DNA from: M3007 sp041741155
GTDB lineage: Bacteria; Bacteroidota; Bacteroidia; Chitinophagales; Saprospiraceae
Length of the DNA: 64,000 bases
Assembly (NCBI GenBank): GCA_041741155.1
Contig: JBGSKO010000213.1
Location: 1 to 64,000, forward strand
Direction: 5' to 3'
In this document: positions 1-8,422 of the stretch, piece after piece
Numbering within the stretch: the first letter of the stretch is position 1
Layout of the letters: the number at the start of each line of letters is the position of its first letter
Program-made: the position numbers and the translations under genes
The notes under the pieces: generated by a model
What the model saw: only the letters and a program-made list of their open reading frames with translations
Told to the model about the DNA's origin: nothing
Databases searched by the model: none

Positions 1-52
1 ATTTTGCAGCGTCTGCGTCTGCCTGGCAGATGTGTACAATTCGGAGAGGCAT
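1..52 (-). CDS. start of a leftward gene cut by the window edge (possible glycosyltransferase)
   Basis: Seventeen codons are visible, beginning MPLRIVHICQADADAAK. A good -7 element on the same strand ends 20 nt upstream of the ATG. The pattern 'RIVHIC' followed by a small-residue stretch resembles the N-terminus of family 4 glycosyltransferases, which would suit the glycosyltransferase domain encoded divergently next door, but seventeen residues are too few to assign a function. The reading frame stays open to the edge. Confidence 0.35.
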   Translation of the reverse strand, partial: MPLRIVHICQADADAAK

Positions 53-72
53 TGTATTTAAGTTTAGCAACT

Positions 73-80
73 CAAATTTA
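73..80 (-). promoter_or_regulatory. -7 promoter element for the leftward gene at the left edge
   Basis: CAAATTTA on the + strand reads TAAATTTG on the - strand, a full match to the Bacteroidota TAnnTTTG consensus. It lies about 20 nt before the ATG. No convincing -33 TTTG was seen. Confidence 0.4.
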
Positions 81-140
81 CATGTCTCTCCTTTTTTTAA
101 CTATTTCCCTCATGCTGAAAACTTGACGGCGTGAGGTATA

Positions 141-240
141 GAAGGTTTCTGGTTAGAAGGTTTCTGGTTGAATGGTTCACTCAACCAGAAACCTTCTAAC
201 CTTCTAACCTTCTAACCAGAAACCTTCTAACCTTCCAACC
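141..240. repeat. tandem and inverted 15-bp repeat cluster (nested hairpins)
   Basis: A 15-bp unit GAAGGTTTCTGGTTA/G occurs twice in tandem (141-155, 156-170) and returns in inverted orientation (181-196 and 213-227), mixed with short AACCTTCT units. Bases 155-171 pair perfectly with 181-197 (17 bp, 9-nt loop), and 141-155 pairs with 213-227 around that. The block ends just before the ribF -7 element. It could be an intergenic palindromic repeat or a transcription barrier between the divergent genes. Confidence 0.75.
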
Positions 241-248
241 TATCTTTG
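241..248 (+). promoter_or_regulatory. -7 promoter element of the ribF fusion gene
   Basis: TATCTTTG matches TAnnTTTG exactly and ends 8 nt before the ATG, so the transcript would start at or within a few bases of the start codon (leaderless). The -33 region falls inside the upstream hairpin cluster and shows no clear TTTG. Confidence 0.5.
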
Positions 249-256
249 CCGCCGAA

Positions 257-2266
257 ATGCGTATTTTCACAGATTTGCAGGATTTGCCGCCGTTTCGACA
301 CGCGGTATTGACGATAGGCTCCTTCGACGGTGTGCATTCCGGCCACCGCCGGATATTGGAAAAGGTACAGGCATTAGCCGATGAACACGGTGGCGAAAGC
401 ATCGTGCTTACGTTCGAGCCACACCCGCGCACCGTACTTCATCCCGAGGATGCTACCTTTAAGCTGATCACAACCTCTGCCGAAAAAATTTACCTGCTGG
501 AGCAGTGCGGTGTGGACAACGTAGTGCTTGCGCCGTTTACGCCCGAATTTTCGCGACAATCTGCCCGGGAATATGTGGAAGATTTCATCATCCGGCACTT
601 TCATCCGGCATTTATAGTCATTGGCTACGACCACCGCTTTGGCGCCAGGCGCGAGGGCGATATTGCGTTTCTGCGTCAATATGAGGCGCAAAGGCATTTT
701 TCTATCATAGAAATTTCGGCACAGGAAGTGGATGAGATTGCGGTGAGTTCCACCAAAATCCGCAAGGCTCTGGACACTTCGGATCTGGTGCACGCCAACC
801 GTTTGCTGGAGTATCCCTATTTTTTCTCCGGAACAGTTGTCGAAGGCAACCGCATTGGGCGTACCATCGGCTTCCCCACAGCGAACATACGGATAGACGA
901 TCCGCATAAACTGATATTACCAAACGGGATTTATGCCGCTCGGGCGGGCGCCGCAGGAAAGGTTGGGACCGGGGCCATGTTATACATTGGCCAACGGCCC
1001 ACGATCGCCGGCGCCGATGCAAAATCTATTGAAGTACACCTGCTCCATTTTGAAGGCGACCTGTACGGCCAGACGCTTCGCGTGGAAGTGCTGGATTTTA
1101 TCCGAAACGATAAAAAACTGGACGACCTGAATGCGCTCAAAGCGCAGATTGAGGCAGATCGGATAGAAATTGTGCGGAGACTTGGCGCAAATCCTGACGC
1201 TCCTTCCAAGAAAAAAGAGACCGGTGTCGCTATTGTCATCCTGAATTACAACACCCGCCGCCACCTCGAAACTTACCTGCCATCGGTGCTGGCAAACAGC
1301 CCGGGCGCGCGGATCATCGTGGCCGACAATGGATCGCCGGATGACTCCATTGCGTTTTTGCGGGAGCACTATCCCGAAGTAGAAGTGCTTGATTTACATC
1401 AAAATCACGGATTCGCGCAGGGCTACAACGAGGCCCTGGCCCGGGTAAAGAGCGATATTTACGTTATCCTCAATTCTGATGTGGAGGTGACGCCCGGCTG
1501 GATGGAACCTGTACTGGAGGCTATGCGGGAAAACCCGAACATTGCCGTAGCACAGCCCAAAATTTTATCCTGGAACGACAAACGTCGCTTCGAGTACGCC
1601 GGTGCTTCGGGCGGCTGGATGGACTACCTCGGCTATCCCTTTTGCCGGGGGCGTATCTTCAGCCAGAATGAAGTGGACGACGGCCAGTACGATACCCCTC
1701 AGGAATGTTTTTGGGCTGCCGGCGCCGCGTTCTTTATCCGGGCCGACCTGTACCATGCGTTTGGCGGCTTCGACGGCGACTATTTTGCCCACAACGAAGA
1801 AATTGACCTGTGCTGGCGCCTCAAACGCGCCGGCTATGCGGTCTGGTGTTTCCCCCGGTCGGTAGTATATCACCTCGGCGGCGGCACGCTGGAGTACGAA
1901 AGCCCGCGCAAGGTGTTTCTCAATTTTCGCAACAGCCTGTTTACCCTCCTGAAAAACGAGCCGGGCGCCAAACTGCTGTGGTTGCTCCCCGCCCGGTTCC
2001 TGCTCGATGGTTTGGCGGGGGTGCGGTTTTTTCTAAAAGGCCAGTTTCGGGCGATTTGGGCGATCGTGCGGGCACATTTTTCGTTTTATGATAACTTTGG
2101 AAAAACACTCCAAAAGCGCCGCTCGATAGAACAACTAATTGAAAAACAACGCATTTCATCCCCGAACAAACAAGGCGTTTATCCCGGCAGTATTGTTTTT
2201 GCACACTATGCCCGCCGCATCAAATTATTTTCCAAACTCCTGAAACCAAGCACCAAAAACCAATAA
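257..2266 (+). CDS. ribF: bifunctional riboflavin kinase/FAD synthetase fused to a family 2 glycosyltransferase
   Basis: Residues 1-309 form a complete RibF, which makes FMN and then FAD from riboflavin. The nucleotidyltransferase motif GSFDGVHSGH is at 21-30, SSTKIRKAL at 164-172, and the flavokinase GFPTANI at about 205-211. After a short linker (GANPDAPSKKK) residues 323-640 form a GT-A family 2 glycosyltransferase like WbbL rhamnosyltransferases: VAIVILNYN at 324-332, LNSD at 405-408 as the likely metal-binding DxD counterpart, then an acidic NEEIDLCWR motif. RibF proteins are normally about 310 residues, so the second half is an in-frame fusion. Flavin synthesis and sugar transfer have no obvious link; co-translation may be the only connection. 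The pseudouridine synthase gene follows after 8 nt. Confidence 0.9.
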   Translation: MRIFTDLQDLPPFRHAVLTIGSFDGVHSGHRRILEKVQALADEHGGESIVLTFEPHPRTVLHPEDATFKLITTSAEKIYLLEQCGVDNVVLAPFTPEFSRQSAREYVEDFIIRHFHPAFIVIGYDHRFGARREGDIAFLRQYEAQRHFSIIEISAQEVDEIAVSSTKIRKALDTSDLVHANRLLEYPYFFSGTVVEGNRIGRTIGFPTANIRIDDPHKLILPNGIYAARAGAAGKVGTGAMLYIGQRPTIAGADAKSIEVHLLHFEGDLYGQTLRVEVLDFIRNDKKLDDLNALKAQIEADRIEIVRRLGANPDAPSKKKETGVAIVILNYNTRRHLETYLPSVLANSPGARIIVADNGSPDDSIAFLREHYPEVEVLDLHQNHGFAQGYNEALARVKSDIYVILNSDVEVTPGWMEPVLEAMRENPNIAVAQPKILSWNDKRRFEYAGASGGWMDYLGYPFCRGRIFSQNEVDDGQYDTPQECFWAAGAAFFIRADLYHAFGGFDGDYFAHNEEIDLCWRLKRAGYAVWCFPRSVVYHLGGGTLEYESPRKVFLNFRNSLFTLLKNEPGAKLLWLLPARFLLDGLAGVRFFLKGQFRAIWAIVRAHFSFYDNFGKTLQKRRSIEQLIEKQRISSPNKQGVYPGSIVFAHYARRIKLFSKLLKPSTKNQ

Positions 2267-2274
2267 ACCACGCC

Positions 2275-2997
2275 ATGATTAACTACGAATTGCTCTACGA
2301 AGATGACCTGATGCTGGTGGTGCACAAGCCCGCCGGATTATTGACCATTCCCGACCGTCAAGGAAATAAAGACAACCTGCAAAGTGCGCTGGAGCGCGAT
2401 TTCGGCAAAGTGTTTATCGTACACCGCCTGGACCGGGAAACGAGCGGCGTACTGTGTTTTGCCCGTACCGAGGCAGCGCACCGCAACCTGTCCATGCAGT
2501 TTGAACACCACACGGCAGACAAATTTTACCTGGTGCTGGTGGACGGGGATGTCCACCAGGAAGAAGGTGAAATAAACAAGCCCATCGGGCCGCACCCGAC
2601 TATTCCCGCCAAAATGGCCATATCCGGCAAGGGGAAACCTTCCCTGACCTTTTTTCGGGTGCTGGAGCGTTTCAAACATTTTACGCTTCTGGAGGCGCTG
2701 CTCAAAACCGGCCGCACCCACCAGATACGCGTACACTTCCAAAGCATTGGCTACCAACTGGCTGTGGACGCGCTGTACGGCCGCCGACCCGCGTTTTTTC
2801 TGTCCGAAGTAAAAGGCAAATCCTACCGCAGCGGCAAATTTAGCGGCGAGGAGCGCCCACTTATGGAGCGCACCAGTCTGCACGCGTTTCGCTTGCGCAT
2901 TGACCATCCGGGAACAGGAGAACGTATGGAGTTCAAGGCCGAACTGCCCAAGGATTTTCAGGCGGTGCTGAAGCAGTTGCGCCGGTGGGAAGGGTAG
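2275..2997 (+). CDS. RluA-family pseudouridine synthase
   Basis: This 240-residue protein isomerises uridine to pseudouridine in RNA, probably rRNA or tRNA. The catalytic motif HRLDRETSG is at residues 50-58, with Asp53 as the expected nucleophile, and the later KTGRTHQIRVH block is the usual RluA signature. There is no N-terminal S4 domain, so it resembles the short RluA/RluC-type enzymes; the exact target cannot be read from sequence. It follows the ribF fusion gene by 8 nt, suggesting one transcript, and its stop lies 18 nt from the converging propeller gene. Confidence 0.88.
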   Translation: MINYELLYEDDLMLVVHKPAGLLTIPDRQGNKDNLQSALERDFGKVFIVHRLDRETSGVLCFARTEAAHRNLSMQFEHHTADKFYLVLVDGDVHQEEGEINKPIGPHPTIPAKMAISGKGKPSLTFFRVLERFKHFTLLEALLKTGRTHQIRVHFQSIGYQLAVDALYGRRPAFFLSEVKGKSYRSGKFSGEERPLMERTSLHAFRLRIDHPGTGERMEFKAELPKDFQAVLKQLRRWEG

Positions 2998-2999
2998 GG
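2992..2999 (+). other. KOPS-like octamer GGGTAGGG
   Basis: Matches GGGNAGGG and points right, towards the dif-like site at 56.1 kb. It overlaps the stop codon of the pseudouridine synthase gene. Confidence 0.6.
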
Positions 3000-3015
3000 T
3001 AGTACGCCTGCGCAA

Positions 3016-6000
3016 TTACTGAAAAACAACCTTTCCGCTCCATTTTTGGGCACCCTGCCGCACCTCGTACCAGTACACACCTTTTTGAGGAAAGACCTCG
3101 GCGGGTATGTGTGCCTGTTGCCCGACCCACTTTTTCTGTGAAAGAACCTTGCCGGTAGCGTCGAAAATACGCAGGGTGCTTTCAGTGCCGGAAGGTTCTG
3201 TTTGCCGCAGCCAAACACCGGCTTGCCCGAAAGGATTGGGGTAAACGCCTACGTCGTTTGCGGCCAATAATGCATTGCTTTCCCAAGACAACACCGGTTT
3301 CAGTGCGGTGCCTTCGGCGCGAAAAGCCGCTGCGGGTGTGGGCGCCGATCCGATCCGGAGCGCATCGCGCAACTGCCCGGCGCCGTGCACGCGGAAAACA
3401 GCTGCAAACAATGCTGTGCGTCCGCTCAAACTGGAGCGCGGGCGTTTCGTTTGTCCCAAATTTATATTTTCAAAACAGGCTGTGAAACAACTGCGGCCGC
3501 CTGGTTTAAAGCCAAAATGATCCGGCTTAAGTCCCGGCGCCAGTGGTTCGATGCTGCGAAGCGTCAGCTTTACGGGGTCAAAGCCGAGGGTAAACTGCGC
3601 GCCGGCCACCGCCGACCAATCGGCGGAAAATACGACCCGGATATCCTCGCCAACGGTAAGGAAACGGTCGTCTGCATAAAGCGGCCAGTCTTCCCCGGTG
3701 CGTTCTTCCAGGGAGCCGTTCAGGTCTGGTGTGGCATTGTTGTTCACGTCGCCGACTTTGAGGCCGGTAAAATGAGCGATCACCGGCTGTGCGGAAGGGG
3801 CAATACTGATACCTTCCGGGAACATCGTGGAGAACGGGTTTTGCTGGTTTGGAAAGGTATAATTGGCCGGCACAAATCGCCAGGAGTCGGTACTGGCCAG
3901 TACGGTGTCCAAACCAAGAATCAGCTTTCGCAGCGTCACGATATCGAATGTAGTGATGGAGCGCGAGTTGTTGGCATCAGCAGCGATCATCCTGTAGGGC
4001 GAGTTTATGGCTTCGATACCAAGAATATGCCGGTTGATGATCACGAGGTCGAACGTAGTCACACCGTTGAGCGGGTCGTCGGTGCGCTTGGGATACAGAC
4101 CGTTGGCGAGGCACGGCGCATTGGCGAGTATTTCGAATGTTCCGTTTGCGCCGGTGATTTGCAGGGGCTGGTCGCACACGCGCACATTTGCGATTTCCAG
4201 GCCATCCTCGGTGCGGATAGTGCCGCTTACGGCTACAGTGGGTGGGCTGGGCAGAGAAAAGACAGAATCCAGCGGGAAGGTCCACAGGCCGCGGGCATAG
4301 GAGGCGGCCATGAGTTCGTTGCGCACGGGATTGCGTTCGAGGTCGAACACGGGCACGAAGGGCAGACTGGCGCCGAGGCGCTGCCAGAATGCACCGCCGT
4401 TCAGCGTAACATAAACACCGACATCGGTGCCGACAAAGAGCACACTATCGGCATGTCCAGGCAATACAAGCAGGTCATTGACAGGAATATTGGGCAAGTT
4501 TCCGCTGATATTGGTCCAGGTAGCGCCGTTGTCGTTGGATCGGTGGACGTGCGGGATCGGCTCGTTGTCGCGGAAGCCTGAATGCGTGACGAAAATTCGG
4601 TTGGACAGGGTAGGGGACGCGGTCACGGAAGTGACGTATCGGTTGGGTAACCCGGTTGTAATATTGACCCAGCTTCCTGTGGGTTCCCGGCGCCACACAT
4701 TGCCGTCGGAGGTGCCGGCGAGCAGTTTTTCTGCCAGCACCGGTGATTCATCAAGGCAGGTAATAGTATGGAAACGAGCGCCGTAAACAATGCCGTCCGT
4801 CAGGTCGCCCGATATTGCCCCCCAACCGCTTCCGTTATCGGAGAAATAGACTCGATAGGTTCCTGCAAACAGGCGCGTGGTGGTGTGTTTACTGAGAAAA
4901 TAAGGCATATCCCAATTGCAACGATCCGTAGTGCCAAGACAAGGGGATCCAAATTGCCAGGATACGCCGCCATCGGTGGTTTTGTGAATTTCGCCGTTTT
5001 GGGTTTCCACCCAAAAGGTGAGCGGGTCGAGGGGGTGAAAAGCGCATCGAAAACCATCGGCGGGAAAAACAGACGCCCAGTTGTTGTAACTGGAACTGTT
5101 GCCTCTGCTGATGCCGTTGTCCTGCGCACCGCCGTAGTACACATTGGGTTCGTGCAGGTTGTAGGAGGTATGATAGAATTGCGTGGTGGGCAGGTTTTTA
5201 CTCTTGGTCCATTGCTGCTGGCCTGGAGCATGCGCGTACACGCCACCATCGCAACCGAGGTAGCGTTTGCCCGTAGCGGCAAATTGCAGATCGTGTACAT
5301 CTGCATGCGAGTTTCCGACTATTTGCCATTGCGTGCTGCCGGCATCTTTGCGCCACAGGATGACGCCAAGGAAATAGACTTCTTCGTCATTGGTTGGGTT
5401 GAGGCGAATTTTTCCAAAATACCAGGCAAAGTTGCCACACGCATCTTCCAGGGCGAGGATGTTTACGGGCGTCCAGGTTGTGCCGCCGTTTTCAGTTTTG
5501 AACATCGTACCGGTGGTCGCGAGGGTGTCCACATAGACGACGTACACCTTGTCGGGATTTTGTTTGGAGATAGCCAAACCGGTTCTGCCATTTTTGCCCG
5601 TGGGCAATCCACCGCCGAGTTGGGTCCAGGTCGCTCCACCATTCGTGGTTTTGTATACCCGTGCATTCGGGCCATCAATGATGGATTCCTGGTTGCTGCG
5701 TATACGATCCCAGAAAGAGGCGTACAGGATTTGCGGGTTGGCGGAATTGATGACGAGGTCGCTGGCGCCGGCCTGGTTGCTCACAAAGAGCATGTTTTGC
5801 CAGGTAACGCCGCCGTCGGTGCTTTTGTACACGCCGCGCTTGTTGTCGCGGATGTAGGGATTTCCCATGACTGCGGCGTACAGGGTATTAGAATTGGAAG
5901 GATCTACAAATACCTTGGAGACGATGCCCTCTTGCCCGAGGCCGAGGTAATTCCAGGTTTCGCCACCGTCGGTGCTTTTGTACACGCCGTGGCCGTTGAA

Positions 6001-6501
6001 CACATAAGCGGGAATATTGGGGTCGCCTGTGCCGGCGTACAGGATATTGGGGTTATTGGGATCGTACACGATATGGCCGATGGACAGTTCCAGGTGGTTG
6101 TCGAATACAGGTTTCCACGTGACGCCGCCATCTGTGGTTTTAAAAATACCACCAGCGGAAAATCCGGCCAGTACGGTGTTTTCATTGGCGGGGTGAACTG
6201 CCAGGGTATTGACGCGTCCGGCCACATTTCCGGGTCCCTGGAGGGTCCAGTCGGCGGCAGGACTGCGTTCAGCACCGCCTTTCTTTTCCAGTGATTTGAT
6301 AAAATCGGCCCGTAAGGACACGATTTGTTTGCGCCAGCCGGCATCGTCGAAGGTAGGGTAGGGGAAGGAGCGCTGAAAACTAAACTGATCGTAGGGCTCG
6401 GTTTTTCGCTGAATAGCATCTGCTTTGGGGTCAGATGTGGTTTGTTTGCAGGACAAAACGGCGAGCAGCGCGAGCGCAAGTATGAAGAAAGAATAACGCA
6501 T
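3016..6501 (-). CDS. BNR/VPS10-type beta-propeller lipoprotein with T9SS type A sorting domain
   Basis: Predicted cell-surface protein of 1161 residues, function unknown. The chosen ATG gives MRYSFFILALALLAVLSCKQ, a signal peptide ending in a lipobox-like cysteine; the longer open frame upstream runs through the promoter. Many Asp-box/BNR motifs (STDGGETW, TDGGVTW and variants) over about 700 residues indicate sortilin-like propellers. Then come a short Ig-like segment (GTIRTEDGLEI), two dockerin-like calcium loops (GVTTFDLVIINRHILG and ITTFDIVTLRKLILG), a cohesin-like segment and a C-terminal T9SS type A tail beginning VYPNPF and ending KWSGKVVFQ. T9SS tails direct export across the outer membrane, so the apparent lipobox is unusual and may simply be a signal peptidase I site. 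Confidence 0.85.
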   Translation of the reverse strand: MRYSFFILALALLAVLSCKQTTSDPKADAIQRKTEPYDQFSFQRSFPYPTFDDAGWRKQIVSLRADFIKSLEKKGGAERSPAADWTLQGPGNVAGRVNTLAVHPANENTVLAGFSAGGIFKTTDGGVTWKPVFDNHLELSIGHIVYDPNNPNILYAGTGDPNIPAYVFNGHGVYKSTDGGETWNYLGLGQEGIVSKVFVDPSNSNTLYAAVMGNPYIRDNKRGVYKSTDGGVTWQNMLFVSNQAGASDLVINSANPQILYASFWDRIRSNQESIIDGPNARVYKTTNGGATWTQLGGGLPTGKNGRTGLAISKQNPDKVYVVYVDTLATTGTMFKTENGGTTWTPVNILALEDACGNFAWYFGKIRLNPTNDEEVYFLGVILWRKDAGSTQWQIVGNSHADVHDLQFAATGKRYLGCDGGVYAHAPGQQQWTKSKNLPTTQFYHTSYNLHEPNVYYGGAQDNGISRGNSSSYNNWASVFPADGFRCAFHPLDPLTFWVETQNGEIHKTTDGGVSWQFGSPCLGTTDRCNWDMPYFLSKHTTTRLFAGTYRVYFSDNGSGWGAISGDLTDGIVYGARFHTITCLDESPVLAEKLLAGTSDGNVWRREPTGSWVNITTGLPNRYVTSVTASPTLSNRIFVTHSGFRDNEPIPHVHRSNDNGATWTNISGNLPNIPVNDLLVLPGHADSVLFVGTDVGVYVTLNGGAFWQRLGASLPFVPVFDLERNPVRNELMAASYARGLWTFPLDSVFSLPSPPTVAVSGTIRTEDGLEIANVRVCDQPLQITGANGTFEILANAPCLANGLYPKRTDDPLNGVTTFDLVIINRHILGIEAINSPYRMIAADANNSRSITTFDIVTLRKLILGLDTVLASTDSWRFVPANYTFPNQQNPFSTMFPEGISIAPSAQPVIAHFTGLKVGDVNNNATPDLNGSLEERTGEDWPLYADDRFLTVGEDIRVVFSADWSAVAGAQFTLGFDPVKLTLRSIEPLAPGLKPDHFGFKPGGRSCFTACFENINLGQTKRPRSSLSGRTALFAAVFRVHGAGQLRDALRIGSAPTPAAAFRAEGTALKPVLSWESNALLAANDVGVYPNPFGQAGVWLRQTEPSGTESTLRIFDATGKVLSQKKWVGQQAHIPAEVFPQKGVYWYEVRQGAQKWSGKVVFQ
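4608..4615 (+). other. KOPS-like octamer GGGTAGGG
   Basis: GGGNAGGG match pointing right towards the dif-like site; lies within the antisense strand of the propeller gene. Confidence 0.6.
6356..6363 (+). other. KOPS-like octamer GGGTAGGG
   Basis: GGGNAGGG match pointing right towards the dif-like site, inside the 5' part of the propeller gene. Confidence 0.6.
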
Positions 6502-6554
6502 CGTAAAATCGGTTGAAATAAATTGAGGGGGAATAAAGTGGAATACTTTGACTG

Positions 6555-6562
6555 CAAAAATA
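6555..6562 (-). promoter_or_regulatory. -7 promoter element of the propeller gene
   Basis: Reads TATTTTTG on the - strand, matching TAnnTTTG, about 54 nt upstream of the MRYSFF start. It supports this start over the more upstream one. Confidence 0.4.
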
Positions 6563-6613
6563 GGGCCTTTTTTGGGGTGGGTCGTTGTTTCTGTTCCGCC
6601 GAATCTGCTTGGA

Positions 6614-6643
6614 TTGGCACCCACACAAAATCTGGTACATTTG
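6614..6643 (+). promoter_or_regulatory. promoter of the EamA transporter / COX3-like operon
   Basis: TTG at 6614-6616 and TACATTTG at 6636-6643 are separated by 19 nt, a full Bacteroidota promoter. Transcription from here would begin near 6650. Confidence 0.55.
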
Positions 6644-6749
6644 CGCTACAGGGAGTGAAAAGCGGCTTACAGAGAAAAGGAGGGCACAACGAGCTACTCT
6701 TCGGGAGCCTCTTTTTACTCTGTTCCGGCTACAATCAAAACAAATACGC

Positions 6750-7619
6750 TTGCTCTACCTCGTCCTTTCCATCGCTTGCTCCGTTCTGCTCGGCTTTACC
6801 TTCAAGTTATTTGATCGCTTTCGGGTGCATACCTTTCAGGCAATCATGTTCAATTATTGCACTTGTGTGGTTTGTGGTTGGCTGCACAGTGGCAAATTGC
6901 CGTATTCAGAAGTGGATCGCGGGGCGTCCTGGATGCCATACGCGCTCTTGCTGGGGGTGGTTTTTATTTCGGGCTTCAATACAGCGGCGTTGACAGTGCG
7001 CTATTTTGGAGTCACCGTAAGCCAGGTGATGCAAAAGATGTCCATTCTGCTGACGGTTCCGTTTGCCATATTGGTGTACAACGAGTCGTCGGGCGTACTC
7101 AAATTGGTCGGTTTTGTATTGGCGCTGGGTTCCATCGTGCTGGTCAACTGGCCTTCGGAAACGCGCAAAAGTACCGGGTCATCCGGCATGGGCCTGATGT
7201 GGGTGCCGCTGCTGACCTGGGTACTGGCGGGAGTCATCGAGATCGTGTTTGTGCTGGTTCAACAAGGTGGAATGATTGATACCAATGATCCGTCGTTCAT
7301 CACTACGGTTTTTGCTACAGCGGGGGTGTTGGGAGCGGTTGTTTCGATCACCGGATGGGGCACGGGCCGGTTTCAGTTTTCGTGGCGCAATGTAGTGGCG
7401 GGCATTGTACTCGGCATTCCAAACTATGGCAGCATGCTCTTTTTGCTAAAGGCGCTGGGTAGCGGACTGGAGGCATCGCTGGCGTTTCCGCTAACCAACA
7501 TCGGGATTATTTTGACCACAACCATCGGCGCGGTTTGGCTGTTTCACGAGCGCCTTTCCACGATCAATTGGTGGGGAATCATTTTGGCGCTCGCCGCTAT
7601 TGCTTTTATTTCCATGTAA
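6750..7619 (+). CDS. EamA/DMT-superfamily transporter, TTG start
   Basis: Integral inner-membrane protein of 289 residues with about ten hydrophobic segments, typical of drug/metabolite EamA carriers; substrate unknown. The frame is open from 6585, but that ATG lies upstream of the promoter and its first 55 residues are polar and unlike the family. The TTG giving (M)LYLVLSIACSVLLGFTFKLF starts directly at the first membrane helix, as is usual in this family, so I chose it; there is no in-frame ATG before residue 88 of the open frame. The COX3-like gene follows after 15 nt. Confidence 0.8.
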   Translation: MLYLVLSIACSVLLGFTFKLFDRFRVHTFQAIMFNYCTCVVCGWLHSGKLPYSEVDRGASWMPYALLLGVVFISGFNTAALTVRYFGVTVSQVMQKMSILLTVPFAILVYNESSGVLKLVGFVLALGSIVLVNWPSETRKSTGSSGMGLMWVPLLTWVLAGVIEIVFVLVQQGGMIDTNDPSFITTVFATAGVLGAVVSITGWGTGRFQFSWRNVVAGIVLGIPNYGSMLFLLKALGSGLEASLAFPLTNIGIILTTTIGAVWLFHERLSTINWWGIILALAAIAFISM

Positions 7620-7634
7620 ACCGCTGCCTCTTTT

Positions 7635-8246
7635 ATGGAAAAACAACAACCTGCGCTCCAGGAAAATCTGGTTTTTCACCCGTACAATGTCATGCTGTTC
7701 CTGCTGTTGTTCGGGCTTACCCTGCTGTTTTTAGCGCTGACATTCAGTTATACGTACATCCGGGTGACCATGGATGTGCCGCCGGTTCAGTTGCCGTGGT
7801 TGTTTTTAGTCAACACGGTCATACTGCTGGGCAGCAGCTACACCATGTTGCGCGCCAAACAGCGCTATCTGGAGGACGATACGCAAGGCTATCAACGAAA
7901 CCTGCGTCATACAATCGCACTGTCGGTGCTGTTTATGCTCATGCAGGGGGTGGCGTGGTTCTGGCTTTTCCGGATCAACAGCGTTGGAATGAATTCCTCC
8001 ACCACCGCCGGTTTTTTATATGTACTGTCCATTGCCCACCTCGCCCACGTGGTTGCCGGGCTTCCTTTCCTGATTGCTTTTTACCGCAAGGCGCGCAAGC
8101 AGATGGTGGACCCCGTGACCGTGCTGGTCTATTTTTCCGACCCGGAAAAGCGGCTTAAACTTCGTCTGCTGACGATCTACTGGCATTTTCTGGACGTGTT
8201 GTGGATTTACCTGGTCCTGTTTCTGGGTGTGAATTGGCTGATTTGA
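7635..8246 (+). CDS. cytochrome c oxidase subunit III-like membrane protein
   Basis: A 203-residue heme-copper oxidase subunit III homologue with five predicted membrane helices, as in short-form CoxC/CyoC proteins. Family-like features are the N-terminal HPYNVMLFLLLFG helix, the central SIAHLAHVVAGLPF segment and the C-terminal YWHFLDVLWIYLVLFL helix, which resembles the conserved YWHFVDVVWL end of subunit III. No subunit I or II gene lies nearby, so it is either an orphan or a subunit for an oxidase encoded elsewhere. It sits 15 nt behind the EamA transporter gene, probably in the same transcript. Confidence 0.85.
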   Translation: MEKQQPALQENLVFHPYNVMLFLLLFGLTLLFLALTFSYTYIRVTMDVPPVQLPWLFLVNTVILLGSSYTMLRAKQRYLEDDTQGYQRNLRHTIALSVLFMLMQGVAWFWLFRINSVGMNSSTTAGFLYVLSIAHLAHVVAGLPFLIAFYRKARKQMVDPVTVLVYFSDPEKRLKLRLLTIYWHFLDVLWIYLVLFLGVNWLI

Positions 8247-8302
8247 GGAAGGGGCTCCTATGTTTTGAGCTGTAGGTCGCAAGGAACGGCAATTTGGAAC
8301 AC

Positions 8303-8344
8303 GGTGCGGGCGTTTATGGGGCCGTTTCCACGTTGCACCGCACC
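8303..8344 (+). terminator. possible terminator after the COX3-like gene
   Basis: A 7-bp stem GGTGCGG / CCGCACC with a 28-nt loop is followed by a T-rich tract. The long loop makes this uncertain. Confidence 0.3.
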
Positions 8345-8378
8345 TGTTTTTTGAAAACCTGATAAACTAACAGGGCAG

Positions 8379-8408
8379 TTTGTGCGGAACGTTTCTTTCA
8401 TGTTTTTG
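8379..8408 (+). promoter_or_regulatory. candidate promoter of the secreted 319-residue protein
   Basis: TTTG at 8379-8382, an 18-nt spacer, then TGTTTTTG (one mismatch to TAnnTTTG), 14 nt before the ATG. Confidence 0.35.
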
Positions 8409-8422
8409 AATTTTCTCGCACT

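Noticed and set aside
4768..6294. A 508-codon open frame on the + strand.
   Set aside because: It is antisense to the clearly coding BNR propeller gene, has no recognisable domain and mirrors the high-GC codon pattern of that gene. The same holds for the 398-codon frame at 3385-4581.
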